From NCBI RefSeq assembly GCF_963678635.1, contig NC_087063.1, positions 32,748,599 to 32,812,598 of the forward strand: a stretch of 64,000 nucleotides of DNA, in the 5' to 3' direction. Below the pieces are notes generated by a model that was not told the origin of the DNA, made no database searches, and worked only from the letters and a program-made list of their open reading frames with translations. Positions 22,187-30,228 of the stretch are shown here, in pieces (position 1 is the first letter of the stretch; each line of letters starts with the position of its first letter). Position numbers and translations under genes: made by a program. This DNA comes from Symsagittifera roscoffensis (taxonomy: Eukaryota > Xenacoelomorpha > Acoela > Convolutidae).

Positions 22187-22598
22187 TTTTTATGTTTGAG
22201 AAAAAATCTGCTCGACTTCTCACTGGTCCGGTTTTTCTTCGAATGGTTGTTTTTCTTTTTCGAGCCCCTACTGACCTTCTTCTTCGTAATCCATTCATTG
22301 GTGTCTTTCGACGACGACGTCTACCACCACCGAGTTGTTTTCTTGCAGTTTTTGTGACAGTGTTTTTCAATGCTTGTTTAGGAGACTTCTTTTTCATAGC
22401 GACATCAATTAGTTCTGGCGCTGCACTCATCAAAAGTTCTCTGCCCAGTTTTTTCGCAGCCGGTAGAATAACCCGTCGTGCAAACGGTATAGCAACACGA
22501 CCAATACCAGCAGCCAAAGCGCCAAATCCACTGCCGCGTTGTCGGTAGTGTCCAGAGAAATGAGGAAGTGAAGCTTGCTTTGCATAATATTGTTCCAT
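22176..22598 (-). CDS. Basic core / pX-pVI-like virion protein
   Basis: 140 residues. The N-terminal region has RGSGFGALAAGIGR, like the Gly-rich amphipathic start of adenovirus pVI/pX-type and adintovirus core proteins. The rest is strongly basic (GGGRRRRRKT, GLRRRRSVGARKRK), suited to binding DNA in the virion. Its gene sits between the penton-like and capsid genes, the standard place, and its end overlaps the capsid start. A Gly after the leader could be a protease site, but none is certain. The function follows from composition and position. Confidence 0.75.
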   Translation of the reverse strand: MEQYYAKQASLPHFSGHYRQRGSGFGALAAGIGRVAIPFARRVILPAAKKLGRELLMSAAPELIDVAMKKKSPKQALKNTVTKTARKQLGGGRRRRRKTPMNGLRRRRSVGARKRKTTIRRKTGPVRSRADFFSNIKNDR

Positions 22599-22604
22599 TG
22601 GTTT

Positions 22605-23474
22605 TCAATCAAAGCGCTTGAATTTTAGAGTCAACACAACTTTACCAGTTCCTGCAAAGGGCACTAGTCTTCCAGTTTCTGTGCGCAACTGTACCGATAT
22701 TGATTGTACAGATGAAGTGAATAATTTTTTGTAGTCTAAATTAGTGAAGTTTTTTCGATGATTAGGTTCAATGCTGCAGGCACTACCGTTTTTGATGCGT
22801 CTATTTGAATCAATGACGCGTAACAATGGGGCCTTTGCATCACCAACAGTTTGGTATTGAATAATGTCAATATAGACAAAAATTAGACTTGTCCCACTTG
22901 ATAAGTCATATGGGAAATGAGATTCGTACAGTTCGTTTCCCTCATAAGATGCATCGAAGGAGGGTATCATTTTGTAACCAATGTGATATTCACCGTTCTC
23001 ATCAAGCTTTGCATTGTAGCCTAACAGACTGGGTATTTGGGGACTTGGGAATGAGATTCCTTCATTTGCGTTCATCCAAATGCTCATGCTATTCGTGATT
23101 TCTTGAGGACTCGCATCAAAATGAATTTTGTCTTTGAGTTTTGTTTTTATCTCATTAATCAATTGTTCTATAAAAGTGTACTCTCCTGATTTGATAAAAA
23201 CTTTTTCGCCATAGTAGGGTCTGGAAATTGTATTCCGATTGCCAGCGTTGGATTTACTGGCTACTACTTCGGATGCTCTGAAGTACGTAAATTCCTCATC
23301 AGTAACATTGTTTAATTTTGTGGGGAAAATTATTTCTGAGAGAGCAACTCTCCAATCTCCGTCTAAAGCTATTTCTTCTTTACAAAAATTTCTAAAACTG
23401 GCCAAAGTGTTGCCTGGGAAATAATCCATTGATGCTGTTGAAATCAAATGTACAGTAAACTCATCACTGCCCAT
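22605..23474 (-). CDS. Minor capsid protein (penton-like, single jelly roll)
   Basis: 289 residues from the Met at 23474, whose ATG overlaps the end of the integrase gene. Family landmarks are DGDWRVALSEIIFP near the N terminus, FVYIDIIQYQTVGDAKAPLL in the centre, and FAGTGKVVLTLKFKRFD at the C terminus, all typical of the Polinton/adintovirus minor capsid protein thought to occupy the vertices. The start is chosen by the internal ATG rather than the upstream TTG. It is followed immediately by the core protein gene, so these are probably expressed together. Confidence 0.87.
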   Translation of the reverse strand: MGSDEFTVHLISTASMDYFPGNTLASFRNFCKEEIALDGDWRVALSEIIFPTKLNNVTDEEFTYFRASEVVASKSNAGNRNTISRPYYGEKVFIKSGEYTFIEQLINEIKTKLKDKIHFDASPQEITNSMSIWMNANEGISFPSPQIPSLLGYNAKLDENGEYHIGYKMIPSFDASYEGNELYESHFPYDLSSGTSLIFVYIDIIQYQTVGDAKAPLLRVIDSNRRIKNGSACSIEPNHRKNFTNLDYKKLFTSSVQSISVQLRTETGRLVPFAGTGKVVLTLKFKRFD

Positions 23475-24480
23475 TTTCGTTATAATCAGCTTTGTTTCCA
23501 ATTAAACTAAGTTCTTTTTCATAAAATTTTCCGCTGATTTCTTCCTTTTCCGCATCAATGAGACTGTATGTTGGAGGGTTTACAGTAGGAATGGCAACTA
23601 TTTCAAAAACTTCGTCTGTAAAAATCTGCTTGTAACCTTTTCTAAAAGGCAAGTCAGTCTTCGCTATTCGAACATAGTCACCAACATAAAATTTTGGTTT
23701 CTGTACCAACTTCGATGAACTGTTTGCAATTAATGAAACTAAAGCAGGTACATGTTTTCTTGTGACCTTGTTTGGAGCCAATTTTGTTACTCTATTAACG
23801 CGTGAGTTAATCGTTTGAACAAAACTTTGTAATTTTTCAATATAACTGTAAGTCCATTCAAACTCCAAGTATTTGTACATAATACTTTTCAGCGATCGAA
23901 TGTTTCTTTCGGCAAACGCTGATTTTTTTTCACTGTGAGTATTGTATTTGATGATTTCTCGTTTAGTACATAACTTTTCGAACTCTCCTTTAAACTCGGT
24001 GCCTTTGTCAACCCAAACTTTTTTTGGTTGTTTTGTTTTGATCATTTTTTTGAAAGCTTCGGTTGTTTCCTTAGCATATTTGGTCTTCAGGGGTTCCACT
24101 CGTAAGTAGCGAGAGAGGCAATCGACAGCAACTAACAAATATCGTACCCCTCGGTTATATTTAGCCAATTTATCAACATAAGCCAAGTCAAGAGACCAAA
24201 TTTCGTTGATATCGTTAACAATCACTTTTAGCCGAGGATATGTTTTACGAAACAATCCATACTTTGTATGTGATGATTGAGATCTCAGAAATTTTTCAAC
24301 TTTTTTTGGTGAGAGTTGACTAGCATTTGTTAAATTTTTAACGCTACCAAATGCAGCTGGACCTTTCGTGTAGAGTAATTTGAGTTTCTTTTCTTCACTG
24401 ATAGTAGGATTTCCATTCTTTTGTTGACGTCGTCGCAAACGATTCTTTACTGCTTTCATAGTTTTTATCATCGTCGTCAT
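23464..24480 (-). CDS. INT: Retroviral-type (rve) integrase
   Basis: About 338 residues from the Met at 24480. A lead-in (LYTKGPAAFGSVKNL) typical of Polinton integrases precedes the DDE core: WSLDLAYVD (first Asp), VWVDKGTEF (second Asp) and SAFAERNIRSLK (Glu). The C-terminal part (YVGDYVRIAKT, FEIVAIPTVNPPTYSLID) is the SH3/chromo-like tail. It catalyses insertion of the element with 6-bp duplications. The frame is open up to a further ATG at 24699, but that stretch overlaps the neighbouring gene (24395-25345), whose frame looks more protein-like there, so I prefer the shorter start. Confidence 0.92.
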   Translation of the reverse strand: MTTMIKTMKAVKNRLRRRQQKNGNPTISEEKKLKLLYTKGPAAFGSVKNLTNASQLSPKKVEKFLRSQSSHTKYGLFRKTYPRLKVIVNDINEIWSLDLAYVDKLAKYNRGVRYLLVAVDCLSRYLRVEPLKTKYAKETTEAFKKMIKTKQPKKVWVDKGTEFKGEFEKLCTKREIIKYNTHSEKKSAFAERNIRSLKSIMYKYLEFEWTYSYIEKLQSFVQTINSRVNRVTKLAPNKVTRKHVPALVSLIANSSSKLVQKPKFYVGDYVRIAKTDLPFRKGYKQIFTDEVFEIVAIPTVNPPTYSLIDAEKEEISGKFYEKELSLIGNKADYNENGQ

Positions 24481-25345
24481 CGTCGTCGTTGGTGTTGGGG
24501 AAAAATTCTTTTTTCTGGGTTTTTCTTTTGTCTGATTGCTTGGTTCTGGGTTTGAGAGTTGTCGATCGAGTCTTCGAAGAGGAGGGTTTTGATCTCTTCG
24601 AGTACTCAGTTGTCGGGTTGTCGTCGGAGACGAAGGAGGAAGAAGTTGAGAAGGGCTTAGCTGCTTCGCTCTTAAGCGAGCGGAGAATCTGTTTGGCATA
24701 AGTGTTGGACACTAAGCTAGGATCAAGATTCAGTTCTTTCAAAATTTGTGGATAAAAAACACCCTCAAGTTTTTTTGTGTTTTGCTGTGTATCGTACAAA
24801 AAAGATTCAATTTTAACGAGTGTTGGTTTTCCTTGAATTAAAACATATCCGTCAACGTCTAAAGTCAAGGATTCAACTTTGAACAACTGCTTTAGCACGA
24901 TGTTTGCCCTTTCCAATTTATTAGCTTCCAATAGCTCTTGAATGGATTCCATAACCTTTCGAAACACTTCAGCGGTTTTTCCATTACTTTTTTCATCGTT
25001 TTTTTCTGTTCTCTTTGAACTTGTCTGCTGCAGTGAATTGTTTGATTCAAAATTTTTTTCTGCTTCATCATCACCGTCATCACTGAAATTAGTAAGTGCA
25101 GATAAATTTCTTTTTCGGTGCAGATTTGGTACTACATTATTAGGGGTTAAAGGAATAGGAGATGTTGGGTTTAATGGTGGTGGAGAGTCACGGCTGATAT
25201 TTCGTTCTCGAAATCGTTGTATGTAATTGAGTTGAGATGATTTGTCGTTAATTAATGGATTATGAAGGATTTGAGATTGTGGTGCAGTTTTTTCATCTGG
25301 AGCATATGTTTTTCGAGGAATGAGGATGAATTCTTCAGCATACAT
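24395..25345 (-). CDS. Conserved Polinton protein with LIPR N terminus
   Basis: 316 residues. It starts MYAEEFILIPRKTY, a pattern I associate with a conserved but functionally unassigned Polinton protein encoded near the integrase. A middle segment (VLIQGKPTLVKIESFLYDTQ, then NTYAKQIL) is the other conserved patch. The rest is low complexity: Pro/Ser-rich, with a lysine-rich stretch and seven Asp in a row near the C terminus. It overlaps the integrase frame by 86 bp (or 305 bp if the longer integrase start is used). No enzymatic motif is visible. Confidence 0.65.
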   Translation of the reverse strand: MYAEEFILIPRKTYAPDEKTAPQSQILHNPLINDKSSQLNYIQRFRERNISRDSPPPLNPTSPIPLTPNNVVPNLHRKRNLSALTNFSDDGDDEAEKNFESNNSLQQTSSKRTEKNDEKSNGKTAEVFRKVMESIQELLEANKLERANIVLKQLFKVESLTLDVDGYVLIQGKPTLVKIESFLYDTQQNTKKLEGVFYPQILKELNLDPSLVSNTYAKQILRSLKSEAAKPFSTSSSFVSDDNPTTEYSKRSKPSSSKTRSTTLKPRTKQSDKRKTQKKEFFPNTNDDDDDDDKNYESSKESFATTSTKEWKSYYQ

Positions 25346-25355
25346 GCCTGAGATT

Positions 25356-25613
25356 CTAGTTTTTCAAGTAAATGTAACACGATTCTCCGATTGATTTAAC
25401 CAGTGAAATATTGTTTGCCAAAACTTTTCGTTTTTCTCGGATACTAAACTTAGGGTCAACAATTTTTCCAAATGGTATTTTCTTACTCTCGATGAAACTC
25501 TTGTTAGCTGGAACATGTCCCAGAAAAACATTTACAAAACAATCGCAAAGAAATCTAATAAAATTTGAATCAGCTTCTGTCAAAATTGATCTACAATGGC
25601 GACTATTGAGCAT
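25356..25613 (-). CDS. Small conserved Polinton protein (85 aa)
   Basis: From the Met at 25613, whose ATG overlaps the ATPase stop region (ATGCTCAATAG). Segments ILTEADSNFIRFLCDCFVNV and FLGHVP, with a lysine-rich helix near FSIREKRKVLANN, fit the short helical protein often found in Polintons beside the LIPR-type gene (pattern: 'I.CE/D...N...G.VP'). The function of that family is not known. Its spacing from its neighbours is only a few bases, consistent with one transcript. Confidence 0.6.
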   Translation of the reverse strand: MLNSRHCRSILTEADSNFIRFLCDCFVNVFLGHVPANKSFIESKKIPFGKIVDPKFSIREKRKVLANNISLVKSIGESCYIYLKN

Positions 25614-26295
25614 TTGCTTCAATATACATAATTCTTTCTCTTTCATTTTCAAGAGATGTGATAACTGCTTTCGAGGATGGCAAATAGAAAATGGTTGGTG
25701 ATGGTGGAACTATGTTTGACGAATAACGAAGACATTCTGAAGTTTTGGGATCCAAGTCTATCAACAGATGACCAAAATCTTCTTTCGTTGCCAACTGATA
25801 CGCATGACGGAGGAATTTTGCATTATTCAACTGTCTGCCTAAATAATCAATTTGTTGAATGTCGCGAGGTGATTTGAACAAAATTAAGTGAGTTGTATTC
25901 AAATCTATTGTACGTGATTGCTTACTTTGCTGAAATAAATTGTGCTTGACATAAATAACATGAACATCTTTATGTCGGCCTGCTGTAGCTAATTTAACAA
26001 AATCTTTTTCATTAAAAATTTCTTCACAGGTATCATCAAAGACAATCATACAATCCCGTAAGTTATTAACAATTTCAAAGCTGGATAATTTTATAAATTC
26101 AATATCAAATTTGTTGTGAGAAACAAAGGAACGGTATTTGGGTTGATCGTGAAGATAAAAATAAAATATCTTGTTATACGATGGATAGAATGTACCTTTG
26201 AGAAGCATTTGAAAAATTAAATCAGTTTTGCCAGATCCTGAGGGACCTGAAACGGACATAAACAGACGATCTTTTGTTGAAATGATCTTATTCAT
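25603..26295 (-). CDS. ATPase: A32-like genome-packaging ATPase
   Basis: 230 residues from the Met at 26295. Walker A is GPSGSGKTDL at about residues 17-26 and Walker B is CMIVFDD. A sensor-like stretch (ATAGRHKDVHVIYVKHNLFQ) follows, as in FtsK/HerA-type packaging ATPases of Polintons, adintoviruses and large DNA viruses. It would drive DNA into the procapsid. The upstream TTG-started extension to 26355 lies inside the preceding membrane-protein gene and is not needed. The gene follows that gene's stop by about two bases. Confidence 0.93.
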   Translation of the reverse strand: MNKIISTKDRLFMSVSGPSGSGKTDLIFQMLLKGTFYPSYNKIFYFYLHDQPKYRSFVSHNKFDIEFIKLSSFEIVNNLRDCMIVFDDTCEEIFNEKDFVKLATAGRHKDVHVIYVKHNLFQQSKQSRTIDLNTTHLILFKSPRDIQQIDYLGRQLNNAKFLRHAYQLATKEDFGHLLIDLDPKTSECLRYSSNIVPPSPTIFYLPSSKAVITSLENERERIMYIEANAQ

Positions 26296-26297
26296 TA

Positions 26298-26588
26298 TTA
26301 TAACTTGGGATTGGGTAACATGTAACCAACTGTACTGGATAGTATTGAAAGCCAAATGGCAGTCTCATCACAACTAAGGTTGTAAAAAGATAATTTTGAA
26401 ATAGATAAAGAGAGCAAAATGAAAATGAAACAGACTTGCGTGAAAAAGACAACTTCTGCAGACGGAAGAGAAACAGAATTACAAAATTTCCAAGATCTGT
26501 TTTCGTGAGATAAAGACTTTTCGGCAACACCAATGTCAACAAAGTCGCAATCATTGTTCTCGACAGTGGTGGTTTCTTCAATTTCCAT
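26298..26588 (-). CDS. Small two-TM membrane protein of Polintons
   Basis: 96 residues from the Met at 26588. Two hydrophobic segments (VVFFTQVCFIFILLSLSISK and AIWLSILSSTVGYML) end with LPNPKL. The pattern 'FFxQV...LWxxLLSSxxGYLLPNP' is a hallmark short Polinton protein. The membrane role is unknown, possibly in an internal membrane or host-membrane step. Its ATG overlaps the end of the 26578-26874 gene, and the ATPase follows directly, so translation may be coupled in one message. Confidence 0.75.
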   Translation of the reverse strand: MEIEETTTVENNDCDFVDIGVAEKSLSHENRSWKFCNSVSLPSAEVVFFTQVCFIFILLSLSISKLSFYNLSCDETAIWLSILSSTVGYMLPNPKL

Positions 26589-26874
26589 GTTTACCCGAAG
26601 ACTTTTTTTGCTTATTTCTATCAAGGTTGATAGTTACAACTGCATACCAATCGCCTTTTTTTCTCTCTGATCTATTGCCGTTTGGTTTGTATTTTATTAT
26701 ATATCTTGCTATGTTTTTGTCTGTCAGAAGTATCCGAACAATTTTTTCTACGTTTCCGGTACTGATTTCGTCTAATAACTCTTTTGGTAAATTCTCACCT
26801 GTTAAACTCACATTTTGTGTGTTTTCTTTTGGCAAAAATATTTTTTTGAAATTTTGAATTTTCAAACACGACAT
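26578..26874 (-). CDS. Unknown 98-aa protein, paralogue of 26977-27276
   Basis: Starts MSCLKIQNFKKIFLP. Its central part (LPKELLDEISTGNVEKI) aligns with LPAELKELVKTDNVEEI in the neighbouring 27.0 / 29.2 kb protein, followed in both by a beta-strand-like segment ending in KYKPNGNR or KFKSNRNH. No known fold is recognised. The left edge of the 2.18-kb tandem duplication (26727) falls inside this gene, so only its N-terminal part is repeated at about 28906-29053; this copy is complete. Confidence 0.55.
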   Translation of the reverse strand: MSCLKIQNFKKIFLPKENTQNVSLTGENLPKELLDEISTGNVEKIVRILLTDKNIARYIIKYKPNGNRSERKKGDWYAVVTINLDRNKQKKSSGKHGN

Positions 26875-26921
26875 GTTAGCAACTAGTAATCACACAAGAT
26901 CAAAAGAAAATGAAGACAATC

Positions 26922-26946
26922 AATAAATATATTTATTATGATTCAC
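26922..26946 (-). terminator. Poly(A) signal region between minus-strand blocks
   Basis: AATAAATATATTTATT is near-palindromic and contains AATAAA on both strands, 30-50 bp past the stop of the 106-aa-type gene. It separates the accessory block from the virion block and recurs at 29101-29125 in unit 2. Confidence 0.5.
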
Positions 26947-26976
26947 AAAATTTGGCATATATATATATGTGATTCG

Positions 26977-27276
26977 TCATTTCGGTTCAACAGGCAAATC
27001 AACTCCTCGTTCAATGAAGAAAAACTCATATTTTGTGAATTTGTCATGGTTACGATTAGATTTGAACTTTACAACAAAATGAGCAGCAACTCTGATAGTG
27101 GCTTGAACTAAATGTATTTCCTCAACGTTATCAGTTTTGACTAATTCTTTCAGTTCAGCTGGAAGCTGATGGTCATGCAAATGAATTTGTCTTCTCTCTC
27201 CCAGCTGAGGTTGCAGCCCTTCCAGGTTGAGATTGAACAACGGAATTGACTGGCGAAATTCCTGGAGTCTGGACAT
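26977..27276 (-). CDS. Unknown small protein (99 aa), duplication unit 1
   Basis: Translated from the internal Met (MSRLQEFRQSIPLF); the longer frame uses TTG. Its second half is paralogous to the 98-aa protein at 26578-26874 (shared LPxELxxxxxxxNVExI pattern). No enzyme motif. It overlaps the preceding gene (27173-27460) in another frame. The identical copy is at 29156-29455. Confidence 0.5.
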   Translation of the reverse strand: MSRLQEFRQSIPLFNLNLEGLQPQLGERRQIHLHDHQLPAELKELVKTDNVEEIHLVQATIRVAAHFVVKFKSNRNHDKFTKYEFFFIERGVDLPVEPK

Positions 27277-27460
27277 TGTACAGGTGAAAGTAGTCAAGAA
27301 CTGTAAAAAATTTCCGTAAATTGTCGATTTCGATATCGTTCAGTGTAATTTGTTCGAGTTTTTGCAGGAGAGGTTTTCCTCGACAATCTAATATGCCTGT
27401 CCGCGTAAGAGTAACTTTAATTCTTGGTGTTAAATTGTTTTCAGGACTCTGATTAGTCAT
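27173..27460 (-). CDS. Unknown 95-aa protein, duplication unit 1
   Basis: From MTNQSPENNLTP; the ATGACTAA sequence overlaps the stop of the 198-aa gene. Central part RIKVTLTRTGIL, then LEQITLNDIEIDNLRKFF, suggests a small beta-plus-helix domain loosely like the PC4-type protein at 31491. The C terminus overlaps the 26977-27276 gene. The identical copy is at 29352-29639. Function unknown. Confidence 0.45.
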   Translation of the reverse strand: MTNQSPENNLTPRIKVTLTRTGILDCRGKPLLQKLEQITLNDIEIDNLRKFFTVLDYFHLYNVQTPGISPVNSVVQSQPGRAATSAGREKTNSFA

Positions 27461-28040
27461 TGAAGCGTAAACCACCAAATTTGGAGATAAGGTTGTTTGC
27501 ATCATTGGACAGTTCATTTTGTAACCAATCGAAAAAAACTTTGGATTTTCTACGGGTACAATGCTTTAATAATTGATGTGAGGGAAGTAAATGAGAATGT
27601 CGTTTGCAAATATGTTTTTCTTGACCCAATAACTGTTCAATCTTTGGGCAGCCAAAATCTTCCAAATTTGTCACGGGTAATTTCAAGTATTCAGCTAATA
27701 AAACAGATTTTTGTGTACCTTTAGCAAAAAAATGGGAATTTGGGTTCCTCAAACGAATGCTGTCAAAAATTTGATCCAAGTATGAGTAAGGGTATTCACC
27801 TTCGTCCCAACGAAGCCCGTGTAGAAATTTAGATACCCAATTGTACGCTTTTTTCTCTTCTTTTGATAAATTGTTGAATTGGACTGGTGGCAGAAAATGA
27901 ATTGTATCAATTGTATTAGCAGAGCAAACGGAAAGTTCCTTTATGATCAAAGGTTTCTTGCCACATTTAAATCCTTCAATATCTAAAATAATGAGATGGT
28001 TGAAAAACAATTTTTTAGTTTTCTTTCTTTGGGTTAACAT
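27453..28040 (-). CDS. Predicted RNase H-fold / DxE nuclease-like protein, unit 1
   Basis: 195 residues from the first ATG-encoded Met (MLTQRKKTKK). LIILDIEGFK near the N terminus has the D-x-E arrangement of DEDD-type exonucleases, followed by IIKELSVCS, KFLHGLRWDEGE, FAKGTQKSVLL, NLEDFGCP and a Cys/His cluster (CKRHSHLLPSHQLLKHC). I recall similar proteins as uncharacterised transposon or virus-associated genes of arthropods. Nuclease activity is inferred from the motif alone. The identical copy is at 29632-30219. Confidence 0.5.
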   Translation of the reverse strand: MLTQRKKTKKLFFNHLIILDIEGFKCGKKPLIIKELSVCSANTIDTIHFLPPVQFNNLSKEEKKAYNWVSKFLHGLRWDEGEYPYSYLDQIFDSIRLRNPNSHFFAKGTQKSVLLAEYLKLPVTNLEDFGCPKIEQLLGQEKHICKRHSHLLPSHQLLKHCTRRKSKVFFDWLQNELSNDANNLISKFGGLRFND

Positions 28041-28049
28041 GACTTTCAC

Positions 28050-28457
28050 TCAACATTCCAACAAACGAAATAACTTTGGTTTGAATGCTTTAAGAAATAA
28101 GCAAAACGCAATACCTGTCACGTGACCCAGGTAACAGTTTTTTATTGGACAAGGCAAAACATATGTGTACCCAGGACCGGTATGATTTTTTTCTTGCAAA
28201 TATCCCGCTGCGTCATGCAATATAGCATGTATTCTAAGAAACTTGAAATGTTTCAAGTGTTTGTCGAGCGACGAATTGTCTATTCCAATTAAACCACCAT
28301 ATGGTCTGTTTTTCAAAACAAAATCCAAATTAATATCAGCATCCAAATACAAACAAGTGGCTAAAAAATACTGAAATCTGACTGATTTGTCTGGATATTG
28401 TGATTTTAAGTCTATAAAAATTTCATGAATGAGTTTTAAATCGAAAGTTGAAATCAT
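28050..28457 (-). CDS. Unknown 135-aa protein (GGLIGIDNS family), unit 1
   Basis: From the internal Met MISTFDLKLIHEIF. Conserved-looking patches RPYGGLIGIDNSSLDKHLK, HAILHDAAG and GPGYTYVLPCPI recur in a decayed relic at 42950-43320, so the family belongs to more than one Polinton lineage. A donor-like CAG/GTATTG near the end (after LGHVTG) suggests it may be spliced to the following DxE gene. Function unknown. The identical copy is at 30229-30636. Confidence 0.5.
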   Translation of the reverse strand: MISTFDLKLIHEIFIDLKSQYPDKSVRFQYFLATCLYLDADINLDFVLKNRPYGGLIGIDNSSLDKHLKHFKFLRIHAILHDAAGYLQEKNHTGPGYTYVLPCPIKNCYLGHVTGIAFCLFLKAFKPKLFRLLEC

Positions 28458-28508
28458 GTTTACTGAACTCAATATAATAAAAAGGGAATAATGAAAAGTA
28501 TGTATCAA

Positions 28509-28901
28509 TTAAAACTTAACTTTCTCTTCAACAATAAATTTCACAAATAGCACATCAGTATCTACATCAAGTTTTCCATATCCACTTGTCAAAATATCCA
28601 TTATTTTGCAAAAAGCGGCAGAATGGGGTCCATTAATTAAACTTTCAAATCTTTTCAAAGTTTCTGTATTCATCTCATCTGTTTGAACATGTCTGCTTTC
28701 TGTATGTTTCTTTGAAACTGAAGTCGAAACTCTTACGGATTTGTTTGACGTCGACGATGCAGCAGGCGTAACTGTATTATCAATTCGTTTCTGTCCCCCA
28801 ACGGCCGGAGATTTCTTGCAAACGTTTTGATTTGGTGAAGTTTGTTTCTTAGATGATGTTGCAGAAAGCAATAAATTGGGTAAACGTTTTTTGATTGCAG
28901 T
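28509..28901 (-). pseudogene. Truncated copy of the 262-aa HUH-like gene (C-terminal part)
   Basis: Carries the C-terminal part (about 130 residues) of the intact gene at 30688-31476 and is cut at the duplication junction. It lacks the HYHILIQ region. Upstream of the junction the frame reads into unrelated sequence. Confidence 0.85.
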
Positions 28902-28905
28902 TTTT

Positions 28906-29053
28906 GAAGTATCCGAACAATTTTTTCTACGTTTCCGGTACTGATTTCGTCTAATAACTCTTTTGGTAAATTCTCACCTGTTAAACTCACATTTTGTGTG
29001 TTTTCTTTTGGCAAAAATATTTTTTTGAAATTTTGAATTTTCAAACACGACAT
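28906..29053 (-). pseudogene. N-terminal fragment of the 98-aa gene
   Basis: The first 49 codons, MSCLKIQNFKK to NVEKIVRI, are repeated, then the duplication junction changes the frame; an out-of-frame read-through continues to 28733. It is not functional as the original protein. Confidence 0.8.
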
Positions 29054-29155
29054 GTTAGCAACTAGTAATCACACAAGATCAAAAGAAAATGAAGACAATC
29101 AATAAATATATTTATTATGATTCACAAAATTTGGCATATATATATATGTGATTCG

Positions 29156-29455
29156 TCATTTCGGTTCAACAGGCAAATCAACTCCTCGTTCAATGAAGAA
29201 AAACTCATATTTTGTGAATTTGTCATGGTTACGATTAGATTTGAACTTTACAACAAAATGAGCAGCAACTCTGATAGTGGCTTGAACTAAATGTATTTCC
29301 TCAACGTTATCAGTTTTGACTAATTCTTTCAGTTCAGCTGGAAGCTGATGGTCATGCAAATGAATTTGTCTTCTCTCTCCCAGCTGAGGTTGCAGCCCTT
29401 CCAGGTTGAGATTGAACAACGGAATTGACTGGCGAAATTCCTGGAGTCTGGACAT
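29156..29455 (-). CDS. Unknown small protein (99 aa), duplication unit 2
   Basis: Identical in translation to 26977-27276. It overlaps the next gene upstream in a different frame. A poly(A)-type AATAAATATATTTATT follows at 29101-29117. Confidence 0.5.
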   Translation of the reverse strand: MSRLQEFRQSIPLFNLNLEGLQPQLGERRQIHLHDHQLPAELKELVKTDNVEEIHLVQATIRVAAHFVVKFKSNRNHDKFTKYEFFFIERGVDLPVEPK

Positions 29456-29639
29456 TGTACAGGTGAAAGTAGTCAAGAACTGTAAAAAATTTCCGTAAAT
29501 TGTCGATTTCGATATCGTTCAGTGTAATTTGTTCGAGTTTTTGCAGGAGAGGTTTTCCTCGACAATCTAATATGCCTGTCCGCGTAAGAGTAACTTTAAT
29601 TCTTGGTGTTAAATTGTTTTCAGGACTCTGATTAGTCAT
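29352..29639 (-). CDS. Unknown 95-aa protein, duplication unit 2
   Basis: Identical in translation to 27173-27460, with the same ATGACTAA overlap with the DxE-nuclease-like gene. Confidence 0.45.
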   Translation of the reverse strand: MTNQSPENNLTPRIKVTLTRTGILDCRGKPLLQKLEQITLNDIEIDNLRKFFTVLDYFHLYNVQTPGISPVNSVVQSQPGRAATSAGREKTNSFA

Positions 29640-30219
29640 TGAAGCGTAAACCACCAAATTTGGAGATAAGGTTGTTTGCATCATTGGACAGTTCATTTTG
29701 TAACCAATCGAAAAAAACTTTGGATTTTCTACGGGTACAATGCTTTAATAATTGATGTGAGGGAAGTAAATGAGAATGTCGTTTGCAAATATGTTTTTCT
29801 TGACCCAATAACTGTTCAATCTTTGGGCAGCCAAAATCTTCCAAATTTGTCACGGGTAATTTCAAGTATTCAGCTAATAAAACAGATTTTTGTGTACCTT
29901 TAGCAAAAAAATGGGAATTTGGGTTCCTCAAACGAATGCTGTCAAAAATTTGATCCAAGTATGAGTAAGGGTATTCACCTTCGTCCCAACGAAGCCCGTG
30001 TAGAAATTTAGATACCCAATTGTACGCTTTTTTCTCTTCTTTTGATAAATTGTTGAATTGGACTGGTGGCAGAAAATGAATTGTATCAATTGTATTAGCA
30101 GAGCAAACGGAAAGTTCCTTTATGATCAAAGGTTTCTTGCCACATTTAAATCCTTCAATATCTAAAATAATGAGATGGTTGAAAAACAATTTTTTAGTTT
30201 TCTTTCTTTGGGTTAACAT
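29632..30219 (-). CDS. Predicted DxE nuclease-like protein, unit 2
   Basis: Identical in translation to 27453-28040, including ILDIEGF and the Cys/His cluster. In this unit the gene lies in its ancestral context, between the GGLIGIDNS gene and the small paralogues. Confidence 0.5.
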   Translation of the reverse strand: MLTQRKKTKKLFFNHLIILDIEGFKCGKKPLIIKELSVCSANTIDTIHFLPPVQFNNLSKEEKKAYNWVSKFLHGLRWDEGEYPYSYLDQIFDSIRLRNPNSHFFAKGTQKSVLLAEYLKLPVTNLEDFGCPKIEQLLGQEKHICKRHSHLLPSHQLLKHCTRRKSKVFFDWLQNELSNDANNLISKFGGLRFND

Positions 30220-30228
30220 GACTTTCAC

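Larger units (their letters stand above)
26727..28901 (+). repeat. Tandem duplication unit 1 (2,175 bp)
   Basis: Matches 28906-31080 at a constant offset of 2,179 bp. I saw no differences in the stretches compared, including non-coding AT microsatellite. Five ORFs have identical translations in both units. The junction carries four extra T bases (28902-28905). It starts inside the 98-aa gene and ends inside the 262-aa gene, leaving one truncated copy of each. Confidence 0.95.

Noticed and set aside
22405..22612. Alternative minus-strand frames over the core protein gene
   Set aside because: The basic core frame has the family pattern and correct overlaps; the others do not.
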